From contig NZ_JAMOLN010000017.1 of the NCBI RefSeq assembly GCF_024448165.1, positions 1 to 64,000 of the forward strand: a stretch of 64,000 nt of DNA, read 5' to 3'. Below are positions 33,566-42,999 of the stretch, one piece after another. The translations under genes and the position numbers were made by a program. Below the pieces are notes generated by a model that was given only the letters and a program-made list of their open reading frames with translations, had not been told where the DNA came from and did no database searches. Position 1 is the stretch's first letter, and every line of letters starts with the position of its first letter. The DNA is from Streptomyces longispororuber (GTDB lineage: Bacteria > Actinomycetota > Actinomycetes > Streptomycetales > Streptomycetaceae).

Positions 33566-34423
33566 TCAGCCGGTGAGTACTCGGTGGGTCAGCGCGCGGA
33601 CCGATTCCGAGATCTCCGGAGTCAGGAACTTCACCAGGTCCTGGGACGGCGCTGCGTCGGGGCCGAGGACCACACCGGTGGTGTCGTCGAAGGCCGGATC
33701 GGTCGCCGCGGTGACGATCGAGCCGGCGACATCGGCGGGGGACCTCATGCCGTCCCGGATCTGGTCCCAGAATCCGCGGATGGCGGGCGGGAGGATCTCT
33801 GGGGTCATCTCCGCGCTGTTCGGCGTCTTCACCGCCCCTGGGCCGACGGGGTCCACGGCGAACACGGACACTCCACTGGAGCTCAACTCCTCGGCCAGGT
33901 CCAGAGTGTGGGCGAGGTGTGCGAGTTTGGCCCGGCCAGTCACCGCCATGCCGTAGTAGCCGCCGCCGGTCTGCTCGACGTCCTCATAGGTCGGAAGCCC
34001 GTCGATCACCGCCGCCGTGATCGACGAGGAAGTGACGTTGACGATCCGGCTCGGCGCACCCGCTCGCAGGGCGTCGAGCAGAGCCGTGGTCAGGACGAGG
34101 GGAGACAGGTGGTTGAGCGCGAAGCCGGCCTCGATCCCGTCGACGGTCTCCCGGCGCGTCGACCACATACCGCCCACATTGTTGACCAACAGGTGTAACG
34201 GGCCTTCATCCGCGAGCCGCGCACCCACCGACCGGACCTCGTCCAGCGACGAGAGGTCGGCCTGGATGAAGCGAGCGGCACCCCCGATCCTGACCACCGC
34301 ATCCTGCCCACGCCCGGGGTCCCGGCCGATGACGGTGACCTCGAACCCCTGTCCCTGTAGCTGCACGGCCACATGAAGCCCGATTCCCCCGGTCCCACCC
34401 GTGACGACTGCCTTGCGTGCCAT
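33566..34423 (-). CDS. SDR family oxidoreductase (retinol-dehydrogenase-like)
   Basis: A 285-aa SDR with TGGTGGIGLHVAVQLQGQGF, NNVGGMW, a Ser-rich strand IVNVTSSSI and GYYGMAVTGRAKLAHLAHTL. The usual Tyr-x3-Lys is not conserved in the normal form, although a Lys occurs at GRAKLAHL. Start MARKAVV at 34423 is preferred; MKEW at 34444 is possible. It runs in the same direction as, and 137 bp downstream of, the XRE regulator gene (stop at 34561). Confidence 0.85.
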   Translation of the reverse strand: MARKAVVTGGTGGIGLHVAVQLQGQGFEVTVIGRDPGRGQDAVVRIGGAARFIQADLSSLDEVRSVGARLADEGPLHLLVNNVGGMWSTRRETVDGIEAGFALNHLSPLVLTTALLDALRAGAPSRIVNVTSSSITAAVIDGLPTYEDVEQTGGGYYGMAVTGRAKLAHLAHTLDLAEELSSSGVSVFAVDPVGPGAVKTPNSAEMTPEILPPAIRGFWDQIRDGMRSPADVAGSIVTAATDPAFDDTTGVVLGPDAAPSQDLVKFLTPEISESVRALTHRVLTG

Positions 34424-34560
34424 TCCCGTTCCCCATTCCTTCATGGACTCATAAACGGAGCTCTCCACGGCCGGGATGCCGGCCGTACCCGCGGACCGTG
34501 GAGATCTTCTAAGCGGCCGGCTGCAGAAGGGAGTTGGCCCGCCCTGCCTCCCCAGCCGCC

Positions 34561-35475
34561 CTAATCGCGACGTCGGGACAGTGCCTGTTCGTCAGGTGTC
34601 TCTCGGCGCGGGTCGTCCACCGGTCCGTCCACCGGTCCGTCGTGTGCTGTGCCGGCGGAATCGGGGTGTGAGAGTGCGGCGAGCAGCTGCAGCTTCTCGT
34701 CGCTGTCGCTGTCCTTGTCGGGGTAGTAGACGACGAGGATGACATCGTCGAGGGCGAGCTTGTCGCGGTGGAGGCGGAGTTCACCGACGACAGGGTGATG
34801 GATCGTCGTCGTGCCGCCATCGAGACTTCGGACGTCGTGGCGGGCCCACAGAGTACGGAACCGCTGACTGGACAGCGCGAGTTCGCCGACCAGCTCGACG
34901 AACCGGGGGTTCTGCGTGTCGTCTCCGATGGTGGTGCGCAGGGCGGCGACGAACTCTGCGGTGGCTTTCGTCCAGTCCTGGTGGAAGGACCGTTCCTCGG
35001 GATCGAGGAGGAGGGACCGGAGCCGGTTCTGGCCAGGTCGCAGGCGGGGGGAGAGGGCGACGGCCATGGGGTTGGAGGCCAGGACGTCGAACGCGCGCCC
35101 TTCGACGAACGCGGGGATCTGGAGGTGGGCGAGCAACTCGTGCACCCGTGCCGGTACGTGTTCGGGGCGCTTGCGGCGCGGCGTCCTGGGGCGTGCCGCC
35201 GCGAGGCCGAGGAGATACGTCTGTTCGACGTCGTCGAGGTGCAGGACGCGCGCGAGTGATTCGAGGACCTGTGGTGAGGGGTTCTTGTCGCGGCCCCGTT
35301 CCAGGCGCAGGTAGTAGTCGGGACTGATCCCGGCGAGCAGTGCGACTTCCTCGCGGCGCAGGCCGGGGACGCGCCGGTTGCCGCCGGGCGGGAGCCCTGC
35401 CTGGGCCGGGGAGACCAGCTCGCGTCGGGCGCGAAGATAGCTGCCGAGCCGGTTACCGGATTCCTCATCCTTCAT
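34561..35475 (-). CDS. XRE/MmyB-type transcriptional regulator
   Basis: A 304-aa regulator with N-terminal HTH (VPGLRREEVALLAGISPDYY, then LRLERGRDKNPSPQVL) and a MmyB-like ligand-binding domain (AFVEGRAFDVLASNPMAVAL to VVYYPDKDSDSDEKLQ). The C-terminus is acidic and repeats GPVDGPVDDP. The ATG lies six bases after TACGGT, a -10-like hexamer, hinting at a leaderless transcript. It is divergent from the SDR gene at 35672; such regulator-SDR pairs are common. Confidence 0.9.
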   Translation of the reverse strand: MKDEESGNRLGSYLRARRELVSPAQAGLPPGGNRRVPGLRREEVALLAGISPDYYLRLERGRDKNPSPQVLESLARVLHLDDVEQTYLLGLAAARPRTPRRKRPEHVPARVHELLAHLQIPAFVEGRAFDVLASNPMAVALSPRLRPGQNRLRSLLLDPEERSFHQDWTKATAEFVAALRTTIGDDTQNPRFVELVGELALSSQRFRTLWARHDVRSLDGGTTTIHHPVVGELRLHRDKLALDDVILVVYYPDKDSDSDEKLQLLAALSHPDSAGTAHDGPVDGPVDDPRRETPDEQALSRRRD

Positions 35476-35671
35476 ACCGACACCGTAAGGCGGTAAGCGT
35501 GTCTCAGAGGGGGCCCTGTCAGGACCAGGGAAGACGAGGGACCTGCCGCATCCGGGCGGATGCCGTCAAGACTGCGACAGCACTGTTTCCACAGAGACAG
35601 CGAGCACCACTGTCTGCGCCGCGGGCCTCAGCGCCGTCGGCGCCCTGGACTGAACTGAAGGGAAAGATCTC

Positions 35672-36433
35672 GTGGATCTCTCCGACCGCACCGTCTTCAT
35701 TGCCGGCGGGACCTCCGGTATCGGGCGAGAACTGGCCCGGCGGTTCGCTGCGGCAGGCAGCACCGTGGCCGTTGGCGGCCGCAGCCCGGAAGCACTTGCG
35801 GAGCTCGCCGAGGAGGGCTTCGGCACGATCAGCGTCGACGTCACCAGCGGTGCCTCCGTCGCAGCTGCCCGTGACGCCGTGCTCGCCCGATACCCCGAGC
35901 TCGACACCGTGGTGACGATGTCAGGCGTCATGCTCCTGGAGGACCTGCGCGACCCTGCGCACTTCGACGATGCGGCAACGACGATCGGCACCAACCTGCT
36001 CGGCACCATCCGGGTCATCGACGCCTTCACCCCGCACCTGATCCGGCAGGGTGCCGGCACGTTCATCACCGTCACCTCCGGTATCGCTTTCCTGCCGTTC
36101 CCGCCCATGCCCAGCTATGCCGCTTCGAAGGCCGCGGTGCACGCCTACTCCGAGGCGCTGCGCGCGCAGCTCGACGGCACGGGTGTCGACGTTGTCGAAC
36201 TCGTTCCCCCTGCCGTGGCCACGGCAGGACAGGACAAGGTGAACCCGCACGCGCTGCCGCTCGACGACTTCGTCACCGAGATCATGGACCTGCTCTCGCA
36301 GAACCCCACCCCTCACGAAATCCTCGTGAAGCAGGTCCTCGTGCACCGTTGGGCTGAGCGTGACGGCACCTACGACGACCTCGTCGCCCAGCGCTCCCAG
36401 GCCCTGACGATGCTCCCGAGCCGTCAAGCCTGA
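35672..36433 (+). CDS. SDR family oxidoreductase (DltE-like)
   Basis: A 253-aa classical SDR: FIAGGTSGIGRELARRF (nucleotide motif), TMSGVM, ITVTSGIAFLPFPPMPSYAA with SYAASKAAVHAY giving catalytic Tyr/Lys, and VVELVPPAVAT. GTG start with GAAGGGA upstream. Probably regulated by the divergent XRE/MmyB protein. The substrate is unknown. Confidence 0.9.
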   Translation: MDLSDRTVFIAGGTSGIGRELARRFAAAGSTVAVGGRSPEALAELAEEGFGTISVDVTSGASVAAARDAVLARYPELDTVVTMSGVMLLEDLRDPAHFDDAATTIGTNLLGTIRVIDAFTPHLIRQGAGTFITVTSGIAFLPFPPMPSYAASKAAVHAYSEALRAQLDGTGVDVVELVPPAVATAGQDKVNPHALPLDDFVTEIMDLLSQNPTPHEILVKQVLVHRWAERDGTYDDLVAQRSQALTMLPSRQA

Positions 36434-36551
36434 CGGGCTTCCGCCCGATTGGCGGCCCCATGGCACAGGCGGTGCTCTGGTCGTGGGCGATCCGGTTCTG
36501 GCCCGCAATCACGTGGCGGACCGGATGCCCATCTCCAGGAGCTTCGTTCTG

Positions 36552-37436
36552 CTAGTGGCCGATCTTGTCCAACTCGGCGAGGTCGTCTTCGGAGAGGGAG
36601 AGCCCCGCCCCGGCGATGTTCTCGCGCAGGTGTGCCACCGACGAGGTGCCGGGGATGAGCAGGATGTTCGGGGATCGCCGCAGCAGCCAGGCCAGGGCGA
36701 CCGACATCGGCGTGGCATCAAGCCGGTCGGCCACGGCGGAAAGCGCCGTGGACTGCAGCGGGGAGAAGCCGCCGAGCGGGAAGAAGGGCACGTAGGCGAT
36801 GCCCTGATCGGCGAGATCGTCGATCAGCTCGTCGTCCTGGCGGTGGGCGAGGTTGTACATGTTCTGCACGCACACGATCGGCGCGATCGCTTGAGCCTCG
36901 GCAACCTGCTCCACCGTCGCGTTGCTTACTCCGAGGTGCCGGATCAAGCCCTGCCGCTGGAGTTCGACGAGGGTCTCGAAGGGCTCGGCGAGCGAGCCGG
37001 GCCGGGGACCCTGCGCGTCACCGAGCCGGAGACTGACCACGTCGAGCGCATCGAGGCCGAGATCCTCGAGGTTCTCGTGGACGGCGCGGCGCAGCTCGTC
37101 GGGCTCCCGGGCCGGAGGCCAGCCGCCCTGCTGATCGCGGACCGCGCCGACCTTGGTCACGATGTGCAGCGATGCGGAATAGGGGTGCAGCGCTTCACGG
37201 ATCAGCCGGTTGGTGACGCGTGGTCCGTAGGCGCCCGCGGTGTCGATGTGGGTGATCCCGTGGGCGGCGGCTTCGCGCAGGACGGCGAGAGCGCCGTCGC
37301 GGTCTGCAGGCGGTCCCATGACGCCGGGGCCTGCGAGCTGCATGGCGCCGTAGCCGAAGCGGGTGACGGTCAGGTCGCCCAGGGGCCATGTGCCGCCGGC
37401 CGGTGATGCGGAGGGTGTGCTCGTGGTTTCGCTCAT
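36552..37436 (-). CDS. Aldo/keto reductase
   Basis: A 294-aa AKR barrel with FGYGAMQLAGPGVMG, HIDTAGAYGPRVTNRLIREA (Asp and Tyr of the tetrad), IVTKVG (Lys) and LDVVSLRLGD, where the usual tetrad His is replaced by Arg, as in a known bacterial AKR branch. The C-terminal LLRRSPNILLIPGTSSVAHL binds the cofactor phosphate. It is paralogous to the AKR at 50222. Divergent from a LysR gene with a perfect operator between them. Confidence 0.9.
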   Translation of the reverse strand: MSETTSTPSASPAGGTWPLGDLTVTRFGYGAMQLAGPGVMGPPADRDGALAVLREAAAHGITHIDTAGAYGPRVTNRLIREALHPYSASLHIVTKVGAVRDQQGGWPPAREPDELRRAVHENLEDLGLDALDVVSLRLGDAQGPRPGSLAEPFETLVELQRQGLIRHLGVSNATVEQVAEAQAIAPIVCVQNMYNLAHRQDDELIDDLADQGIAYVPFFPLGGFSPLQSTALSAVADRLDATPMSVALAWLLRRSPNILLIPGTSSVAHLRENIAGAGLSLSEDDLAELDKIGH

Positions 37437-37494
37437 GTCGTCGATGCTCGCTCGCGGACACGTGCTTCTTCCAATACCGATACGGCGCCCTGTC

Positions 37495-37509
37495 ATACCT
37501 GGTGGGTAT
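37495..37509. promoter_or_regulatory. LysR operator ATACC-N5-GGTAT
   Basis: Perfect 5-bp inverted repeat with a 5-bp centre in the 93-bp space between the AKR and LysR genes, 20 bp ahead of the LysR start. The geometry equals that of the repeat at 15753-15767. Confidence 0.6.
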
Positions 37510-37529
37510 CACCGGGCTACCTTGTGGTC

Positions 37530-38393
37530 ATGGACACCTTGGAGACCCGCGAGCTGAGGTACTTCATGGCCGTCGCGGAGGAACTGCACTTCGGTCGTGC
37601 CGCCGAGCGCCTCGGCATGGCCCAGCCACCGCTGTCCCGGGCGATTCAGCAGCTGGAGAGACGGCTCGGCGTCTCCCTGTTGGAACGCAACCGCCGCGGC
37701 GTCTCTCTGACCGACGCCGGGGAGGTGCTGTTGCACGAGGGCCGCGCGGCCCTCGACGCGACCACCGCTGCCGCTCGCCGCACCCAGCGCGCCGGTGGCG
37801 CCCAGATGTCGGGCGGCCCCCGAAAGCGTCTGGTACTGGCGGTGAAGGCCGGCGCGTCTCACGAACTCCTGCACAAGCTCCTCGATGCCTACGCGGCCGA
37901 GCCCGACGCCGTTGACATCGAGGTGCTGCCGAGCGGCACGTGTGATCAAGAAGGGATGCTGCGCGATGGCCGTGCTGACGTGGCGCTCATGCACGCGCCG
38001 TTCAACTCCCTCGCCGGCTTCGACAGCGAGGAACTGATGACGGAGGGGCAGATCGCTGTCCTGCCGGCCGGGCATCGCCTCGCTGCGCAGCGGGCTTTGT
38101 CCCTGACCGACATCAGCGACATCCCCGATCTTCCGCTCGCCCGCTGGTCCCGCCGGGGCACGTACCCTCCCGGCCCGGGCCCCGAGATCCACGACCAGAC
38201 GCAGTTGGCCCAGCTGATCGCCCTCGGACGCACCGTGGCCGTCTTCCCGGACTCGGCCCGCGCCTGGCTGTGGGCCGAGCACACCGCCGTCCCCCTGACC
38301 GACGCACCCCCCGTCGTCACCCACATCGCCTGGCCCGCGCACAGCCGCTCCCTCGCTCTCGCCGGACTGATCCGCACGGCAACACGGCTATGA
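37530..38393 (+). CDS. LysR family regulator
   Basis: A 287-aa regulator with complete HTH (HFGRAAERLGMAQPPLSRAI, QQLERRLGV) and effector domain (LVLAVKAGASHELLHKLLDA, VLPSGTCDQEGMLRDGRADV). ATG 37530 (MDTLETREL) is the usual position. Divergent from the AKR at 36552, which it probably controls. Confidence 0.9.
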   Translation: MDTLETRELRYFMAVAEELHFGRAAERLGMAQPPLSRAIQQLERRLGVSLLERNRRGVSLTDAGEVLLHEGRAALDATTAAARRTQRAGGAQMSGGPRKRLVLAVKAGASHELLHKLLDAYAAEPDAVDIEVLPSGTCDQEGMLRDGRADVALMHAPFNSLAGFDSEELMTEGQIAVLPAGHRLAAQRALSLTDISDIPDLPLARWSRRGTYPPGPGPEIHDQTQLAQLIALGRTVAVFPDSARAWLWAEHTAVPLTDAPPVVTHIAWPAHSRSLALAGLIRTATRL

Positions 38394-38569
38394 CCTGCCG
38401 CCACCTTTCATCCCGGCGCGCTTGACCACCGTCCCCACCGGCGCCACCAGGTGACGCCGCTGTCTGCGGCTGACCGCATGAACGCTGTCGGACCCCAACT
38501 CGTCCTGGATAGCGGGATACTGGGTCTGTCTGACGATTAAGAGGCTTGAGAGGCTGGGGGAGCGGATCA

Positions 38570-39997
38570 GTGGAATTCAGGCGGAGGGCAAGTCGTCCGG
38601 GTCCGGTCGGGAAACGGGGTGCGCGACACGCTGTTGTTGTGGGTGGGAGCCTTGCGGGGCTGCTCGCCGCGTACGTCCTGGCCGAGCATGCCGACCGGGT
38701 GACGGTCGTCGAGCGGGACCGGTTCCAGGACGGTGCGGGACATCGGTCAGGCGTGCCGCAGGCCCGGCATCCACATGTCCTGCTGGAGGGCGGGCAGTTG
38801 GCGCTGGAGTCGCTGCTGCCGGGCTTCCTGGCGGAGCTGCGGGCGGCGCGGGCGCCGCGCGTGGGCATGCCCTCGGACATGGTGCAGTGGCAGGACGGGC
38901 GTTGGTTCCGACGGCTGCCGACGATGTCGCACATCTTTACCGGTTCCCGCGCGCAGTTGGAGGAGCTGGTGCGGCGGCGCGTCCTCGCCCATCCGGTGAT
39001 CGACGTGGTGGAGGGCACCGACGTCGTCGGGTTCCTCGGTGACGCCTCGCGCTTACGGGGCGTGCTGCTGCGGGACCGCTCCGGCGCCTCTCGCGGCAAG
39101 GAACGGGCCCTTGAGGCGGACCTGGTCGTGGATGCGTCCGGCAGGGGCACGAAGGCCCGCCAGTGGCTGGAGGCGATCGGGGCCGAAGCCGCGCACGAGG
39201 AGACCATCGACACGGGGCTCGCGTACTCCTCCCGTGTCTACCGCGGCAAGGGTGGTGTCCTCGATGGTGACACCCGGGGTTACTACGTCTATCCCAGCCC
39301 TGCTCAGACCCACGCAGGTGGTGCGCTGCCGTTGGAGGACGGCACCCATCTGGTCATCGTCTCGGGCCTGCGCGACGACGAACCGCCGACGGACGACGAG
39401 CAGTTCGTGGCGTACGTCAAGAAGAGGCTGCCGCATCCGCTGTTGCATCGGTGGATGGACGAGGCTGAACCCGTTTCGTCGGCGTTCGGCTATCGGCGGA
39501 CGGCGAACATTCGCCGCCGTTACGACCTGCCCGGCCGCCGACCGGCTGGATTCCTCGCCACCGGCGACGCCCTGTGCACGTTCAACCCGGTCTACGGGCA
39601 AGGGATGGCCGTCGCCGCGATGAGTGCGGTCGCCCTGCGCGACGCCCTGGCCGATCCACGGCGGACTCCCACCACGCGGCGCGTGCAGGAAGCGCTTCTC
39701 GAAGCCTCCCAGCAGGCATGGGACATCTCCGCCGGGGCGGACCGCTTCATGCCGGGAGCGGTGGGTACGGCCGCGGCCGCCGGGCCGGCGGACCGCGCCG
39801 CCAACTGGTACCTGCAGCGCGTCATGGAGCGCTACCTCGCCGATCCTCTGGTGGGATCCGCCTTCCGCGCCGTGCTGGACCTCTGCGCGCCCGTCACCAG
39901 CCTGTTCGCGCCATCTGTAGTCCGGGCCGTGCTCTTCGGGCCTCTCACGCCGACGCCCACCGAACCGCCGACGACACCGGAGGAACCCGCAGTCTGA
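38570..39997 (+). CDS. FAD-dependent monooxygenase/oxidoreductase
   Basis: A 475-aa flavoprotein. After a basic N-terminal stretch comes AVVVGGSLAGLLAAYVLAEH (FAD-binding), then VTVVERDRF, DLVVDASGRGTKARQWLEAI and the second FAD motif GFLATGDALCTFNPVYGQGM. This matches 2-polyprenyl-6-methoxyphenol hydroxylase-like proteins often annotated only as FAD-dependent oxidoreductase. GTG at 38570 follows GGGGAGCGG. It stands alone; MarR on the other strand follows. Confidence 0.85.
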   Translation: MEFRRRASRPGPVGKRGARHAVVVGGSLAGLLAAYVLAEHADRVTVVERDRFQDGAGHRSGVPQARHPHVLLEGGQLALESLLPGFLAELRAARAPRVGMPSDMVQWQDGRWFRRLPTMSHIFTGSRAQLEELVRRRVLAHPVIDVVEGTDVVGFLGDASRLRGVLLRDRSGASRGKERALEADLVVDASGRGTKARQWLEAIGAEAAHEETIDTGLAYSSRVYRGKGGVLDGDTRGYYVYPSPAQTHAGGALPLEDGTHLVIVSGLRDDEPPTDDEQFVAYVKKRLPHPLLHRWMDEAEPVSSAFGYRRTANIRRRYDLPGRRPAGFLATGDALCTFNPVYGQGMAVAAMSAVALRDALADPRRTPTTRRVQEALLEASQQAWDISAGADRFMPGAVGTAAAAGPADRAANWYLQRVMERYLADPLVGSAFRAVLDLCAPVTSLFAPSVVRAVLFGPLTPTPTEPPTTPEEPAV

Positions 39998-40048
39998 GCC
40001 GGGCGATCCCCGAGCCGACGCCCGAAGCGGGTGGCCGCGCCGCGACCT

Positions 40049-40546
40049 TCACCATGCTCCAGTGTTGAACTCGCGCTGTTCGGCGCAGGGTTGGTCGGCT
40101 TGGATGCTGTCGCTGATCCGCTCGACGAGGTCGAGGGCGTGGGCCAGGGCGCGGCGGTCGTCCTCGTCCAGCGTCTTCTCCATCGCGTCGGCGAGTACAC
40201 CGACTCGCTGACGACGGTCCGTGTCGAGGGCCTTCTTTCCTGCCTTCGTCAGGGTGAGAACCTTCCGGCGGGCGTCGCCCGGGTCCGGCCGTGCGGCCAG
40301 GAAGCCTGCCTCGGTCAGTTCCCTGACGGTCGTGGCGGTCGTCTGGTGACGTACTCCGCGGGCCGCCGCCAGGTCGGCCGTGGTCATCGGCCCCCGTGTG
40401 TCGAGGAGGCCGAGCACCGCAGCTGGGACGGACGCGAGCCGGTCGACGGTACGGGTGCTGCGGACCAGGGTGCCGACAACTTGCCGGAGTTGGGCGGCCA
40501 ATTGGTGGGGGAGGGGGGCTGGTGGCTTTGAGGGCGCATCCTTCAC
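40049..40546 (-). CDS. MarR family regulator
   Basis: A 165-aa winged-helix regulator: ASVPAAVLGLLDTRGPMTTA, DLAAARGVRHQTTATTVREL, EAGFLAARPDPGDARRKVLT (wing) and TLDEDDRRALAHALDLV. Start GTG 40546 has AGG four bases upstream and is uncertain. Divergent from an MBL-fold gene; the gap is full of TACAGGG-type half sites that it may bind. Confidence 0.88.
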   Translation of the reverse strand: MKDAPSKPPAPLPHQLAAQLRQVVGTLVRSTRTVDRLASVPAAVLGLLDTRGPMTTADLAAARGVRHQTTATTVRELTEAGFLAARPDPGDARRKVLTLTKAGKKALDTDRRQRVGVLADAMEKTLDEDDRRALAHALDLVERISDSIQADQPCAEQREFNTGAW

Positions 40547-40568
40547 GCCTGCCAGCTTAGCAAGGTCG

Positions 40569-40641
40569 TACAGGGAGCACTGTATTACAGGGTTCCCTGT
40601 AGTGCAGGGTGCACTGTATATATTGTGCAGTGAACCCTGCA
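40569..40641. promoter_or_regulatory. Operator array between MarR and MBL-fold genes
   Basis: Half sites occur at 40569 (TACAGGG), 40586 (TACAGGG), 40595 (CCCTGTA), 40603 (TGCAGGG) and 40635 (CCCTGCA). The pair at 40586-40601, TACAGGG-TT-CCCTGTA, is a full palindrome. TGTATATATTGTG in the middle looks like promoter DNA. Confidence 0.65.
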
Positions 40642-40712
40642 TATCAAGGGCCTGCACATCAGAGGCCGAGCCGCTGGGGCCCGTGCAGCCACCCACCGAT
40701 GGGAGTACGACA

Positions 40713-41354
40713 GTGCAGCTGATCAAGCACGCCCACGCATGTGTGTCGTTGGTCAAGGACGGTGGACGGATCGCCATCGACCCCGGGACGTTCACCCCCG
40801 ACGCGAAAGAGGTGGTGGCGGCCGCTGACGCCGTGCTGATCACGCACGACCACTTCGACCACTTCGACGAAGAGCTGATCGCCCGGGCCCTGGACGCCCG
40901 CCCCGGCCTGCAGGTCTATGGGCCGGCCTCAGTGGTGGAACGGTGGGCGGCCCGGCGCCGCCAGGTCACCGCGGTCACGGCGAGCGACTGCTTCGAAGTC
41001 GCTGGTTTCGACATAATGGTCTCCGGCGAACTGCATGCCCCGATCCACCGTGACATCCCTCGCGTCGCCAACGTCGGCTATCTCGTCGACGCCCGCCTCT
41101 ACCACCCCGGCGACGCATACGACGTACCCCCCGCACCTGTCGACACGCTGCTGCTGCCCACCAGCGGACCATGGACCCAACTCGGCCAAGCGGCCGACTA
41201 CGTTCGCGAGGTCGCGCCCAGCCGACTCGTCCAGATCCACGAGATCATGCTCAGCCGCACCGGACAGGAGTCCATGGCTCGGTTCCTGAGCCCCGCGGCG
41301 CTGACCGACGTGCCCCTGACCATCCTCCCGGAGGGCGACACCATCACTGTATGA
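40713..41354 (+). CDS. MBL-fold metallo-hydrolase (UlaG-like)
   Basis: A 213-aa metallo-beta-lactamase-fold protein with the metal motif THDHFDHFDE, an early HAHACVSLV, LHAPIH and VGYLVDARLYHPGDAY for the next ligands, and VQIHEIML near the end. This resembles the UlaG/L-ascorbate-lactonase-like subgroup. GTG start after GGGAGT. Probably repressed by the divergent MarR protein; the substrate is unknown. Confidence 0.87.
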   Translation: MQLIKHAHACVSLVKDGGRIAIDPGTFTPDAKEVVAAADAVLITHDHFDHFDEELIARALDARPGLQVYGPASVVERWAARRRQVTAVTASDCFEVAGFDIMVSGELHAPIHRDIPRVANVGYLVDARLYHPGDAYDVPPAPVDTLLLPTSGPWTQLGQAADYVREVAPSRLVQIHEIMLSRTGQESMARFLSPAALTDVPLTILPEGDTITV

Positions 41355-41513
41355 GCCGTGCGGAGCGGACCAGCCGCGCCCCCGCTGTGTCCCCAGATGC
41401 GCGGCCGAACGCTGCCGATCCTGATCTTGCACGCGTTCGGCCGCCGACAGTTGCGTGCGGTCAGACGGCCGGGTTCAGCAAGCGACCGGTGGGGGGTGGG
41501 GGGCCGAGCATGT

Positions 41514-42821
41514 CTATTCCTGGATCTGCTTCGGATCGATCGGAATCTCGCGTGCCGTGTTCTCCGCGCGCTCCTCGGAGGTCAACTGCCGTGCCACCGT
41601 CCCGCAGCAGCGGTCGTACTGGTTCTGCCAGTCCGTCATGAACGCGTCGTAGCTGGACTGGCCGGTCAGCTTCAGGTCCGACTCGTCGTTGTGCCAGATT
41701 CCGTTGCTCGTCCAGTTCGAGGAGCCGACGAACACGATTCTGGAGTCGGTCGCACCCGCGTAACCGCCGCTGACCATCATGTACTTGTTGTGCGTGTAGT
41801 GCAGAGCATTGCCGTTCGCGTCGGTGCCGCGGGTGGTGTCGTGCACGTCGATGTTCGGCCGGTCCTTGAGGTAGTTCTGCACGCTGGCATCAACCTGGCC
41901 GGCGGTGAAGAGTATGTGTATCTTGACGCCGGTTTGTGCCAGGCTCACCAGCTTCTTCGGCAGTTCCAGGTAGTTCCGGTCGCCCGGCTCCCCGTGAGAG
42001 GTCCACTGGAACATGGCGATGTTGACCGTGGCCGGCGCCTTGATGTTGTTCAGGAAGTCGACCCAGGTGTCGCTTCTGCTCCGCGCCTTGGGCCACTGGT
42101 AGGAAGGCGGGGACAGCGTCGTCCTGGCGTCCGTGCCGCTGGTGGTGTTGTAGTAGTCCGGCACCAGCGGGCCCGGGCCGTTGAGTGCTCCCTTGGACAT
42201 GGCTGTGAAGTAGCGGAGATAGGAGTTGTACAGGTCGACGTTGCCCTTGACGGTGAAGCCACTGTTCCACGCGGTCCTGGCCTGGGCGGAGGTGGGGTTG
42301 GCGCTGCTGACGGTCACCGTCCTGTTCGCGTCGCTCCCGCCGCTGAGCATGTAGTACTTCGCGTGCAGGGCAGAGCCGGAGTAGTGGGTCAGGCAGCCGC
42401 CCGGACACATCGCGGCGAAGCTGGAGGCCTGCGGGTCGTTGCCCAACTCGGTGACCATCGACTGCCAGATCGCATTGTCGCTGTGAGAGTCCATCAGCGC
42501 CTTGACGATGACGCCGCGCTGGTGCGCGGCTATCAGGGCATTGGCGAAATCCGGGCCCGGCTGCGTGTTGCCTATCGAGTACATGGCGACGCGTATGGTC
42601 TGCCCGCAGCCGGCGCTGTTGATCGATTCGATGATCGGACCCATGACGTTCATCTGGGCGTCGGGGTCCTCCGGGTCGTTGAAGGTCGGGCCCGGTCTCG
42701 AGGTGAACGTCCGAGACTCACAACTGAGCGGATTCTTGGCCTTCTTGACCGCCGCGTGCGCCGTTGTCGGCGACAGCGCGGTGACGGCCAGCGCGGTGAT
42801 CAACGTGAGCGTTCGCTTCAT
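41514..42821 (-). CDS. Secreted phospholipase D-like protein
   Basis: A 435-aa secreted protein with a signal peptide cut after AHA (about residue 23) and two PLD half-sites: HAKYYMLSGG followed by SSAN, and HNKYMMVSGG followed by VFVGSSNWT. Both keep the His and Lys of the HKD motif; the following Asp is not in the standard place. It may act on phospholipid or nucleic-acid phosphodiesters. GAAAGGC precedes the ATG. No operon partner. Confidence 0.87.
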   Translation of the reverse strand: MKRTLTLITALAVTALSPTTAHAAVKKAKNPLSCESRTFTSRPGPTFNDPEDPDAQMNVMGPIIESINSAGCGQTIRVAMYSIGNTQPGPDFANALIAAHQRGVIVKALMDSHSDNAIWQSMVTELGNDPQASSFAAMCPGGCLTHYSGSALHAKYYMLSGGSDANRTVTVSSANPTSAQARTAWNSGFTVKGNVDLYNSYLRYFTAMSKGALNGPGPLVPDYYNTTSGTDARTTLSPPSYQWPKARSRSDTWVDFLNNIKAPATVNIAMFQWTSHGEPGDRNYLELPKKLVSLAQTGVKIHILFTAGQVDASVQNYLKDRPNIDVHDTTRGTDANGNALHYTHNKYMMVSGGYAGATDSRIVFVGSSNWTSNGIWHNDESDLKLTGQSSYDAFMTDWQNQYDRCCGTVARQLTSEERAENTAREIPIDPKQIQE

Positions 42822-42999
42822 GGACGGGCCTTTCGCTGGGCTGGTGACGATGACGAGTCGGGGTGGTGCTGTGCTGGTCGACCAATGACTGATCGCCGAG
42901 AAGGGTCTGGCAGCCTGCGTCGCGGCACAGGTCTGTCCGGCAGTTCGGTGTGACGGACTCGCACGTCACCCGGCCTGGTGAACTGCTCATGGATTGCGA

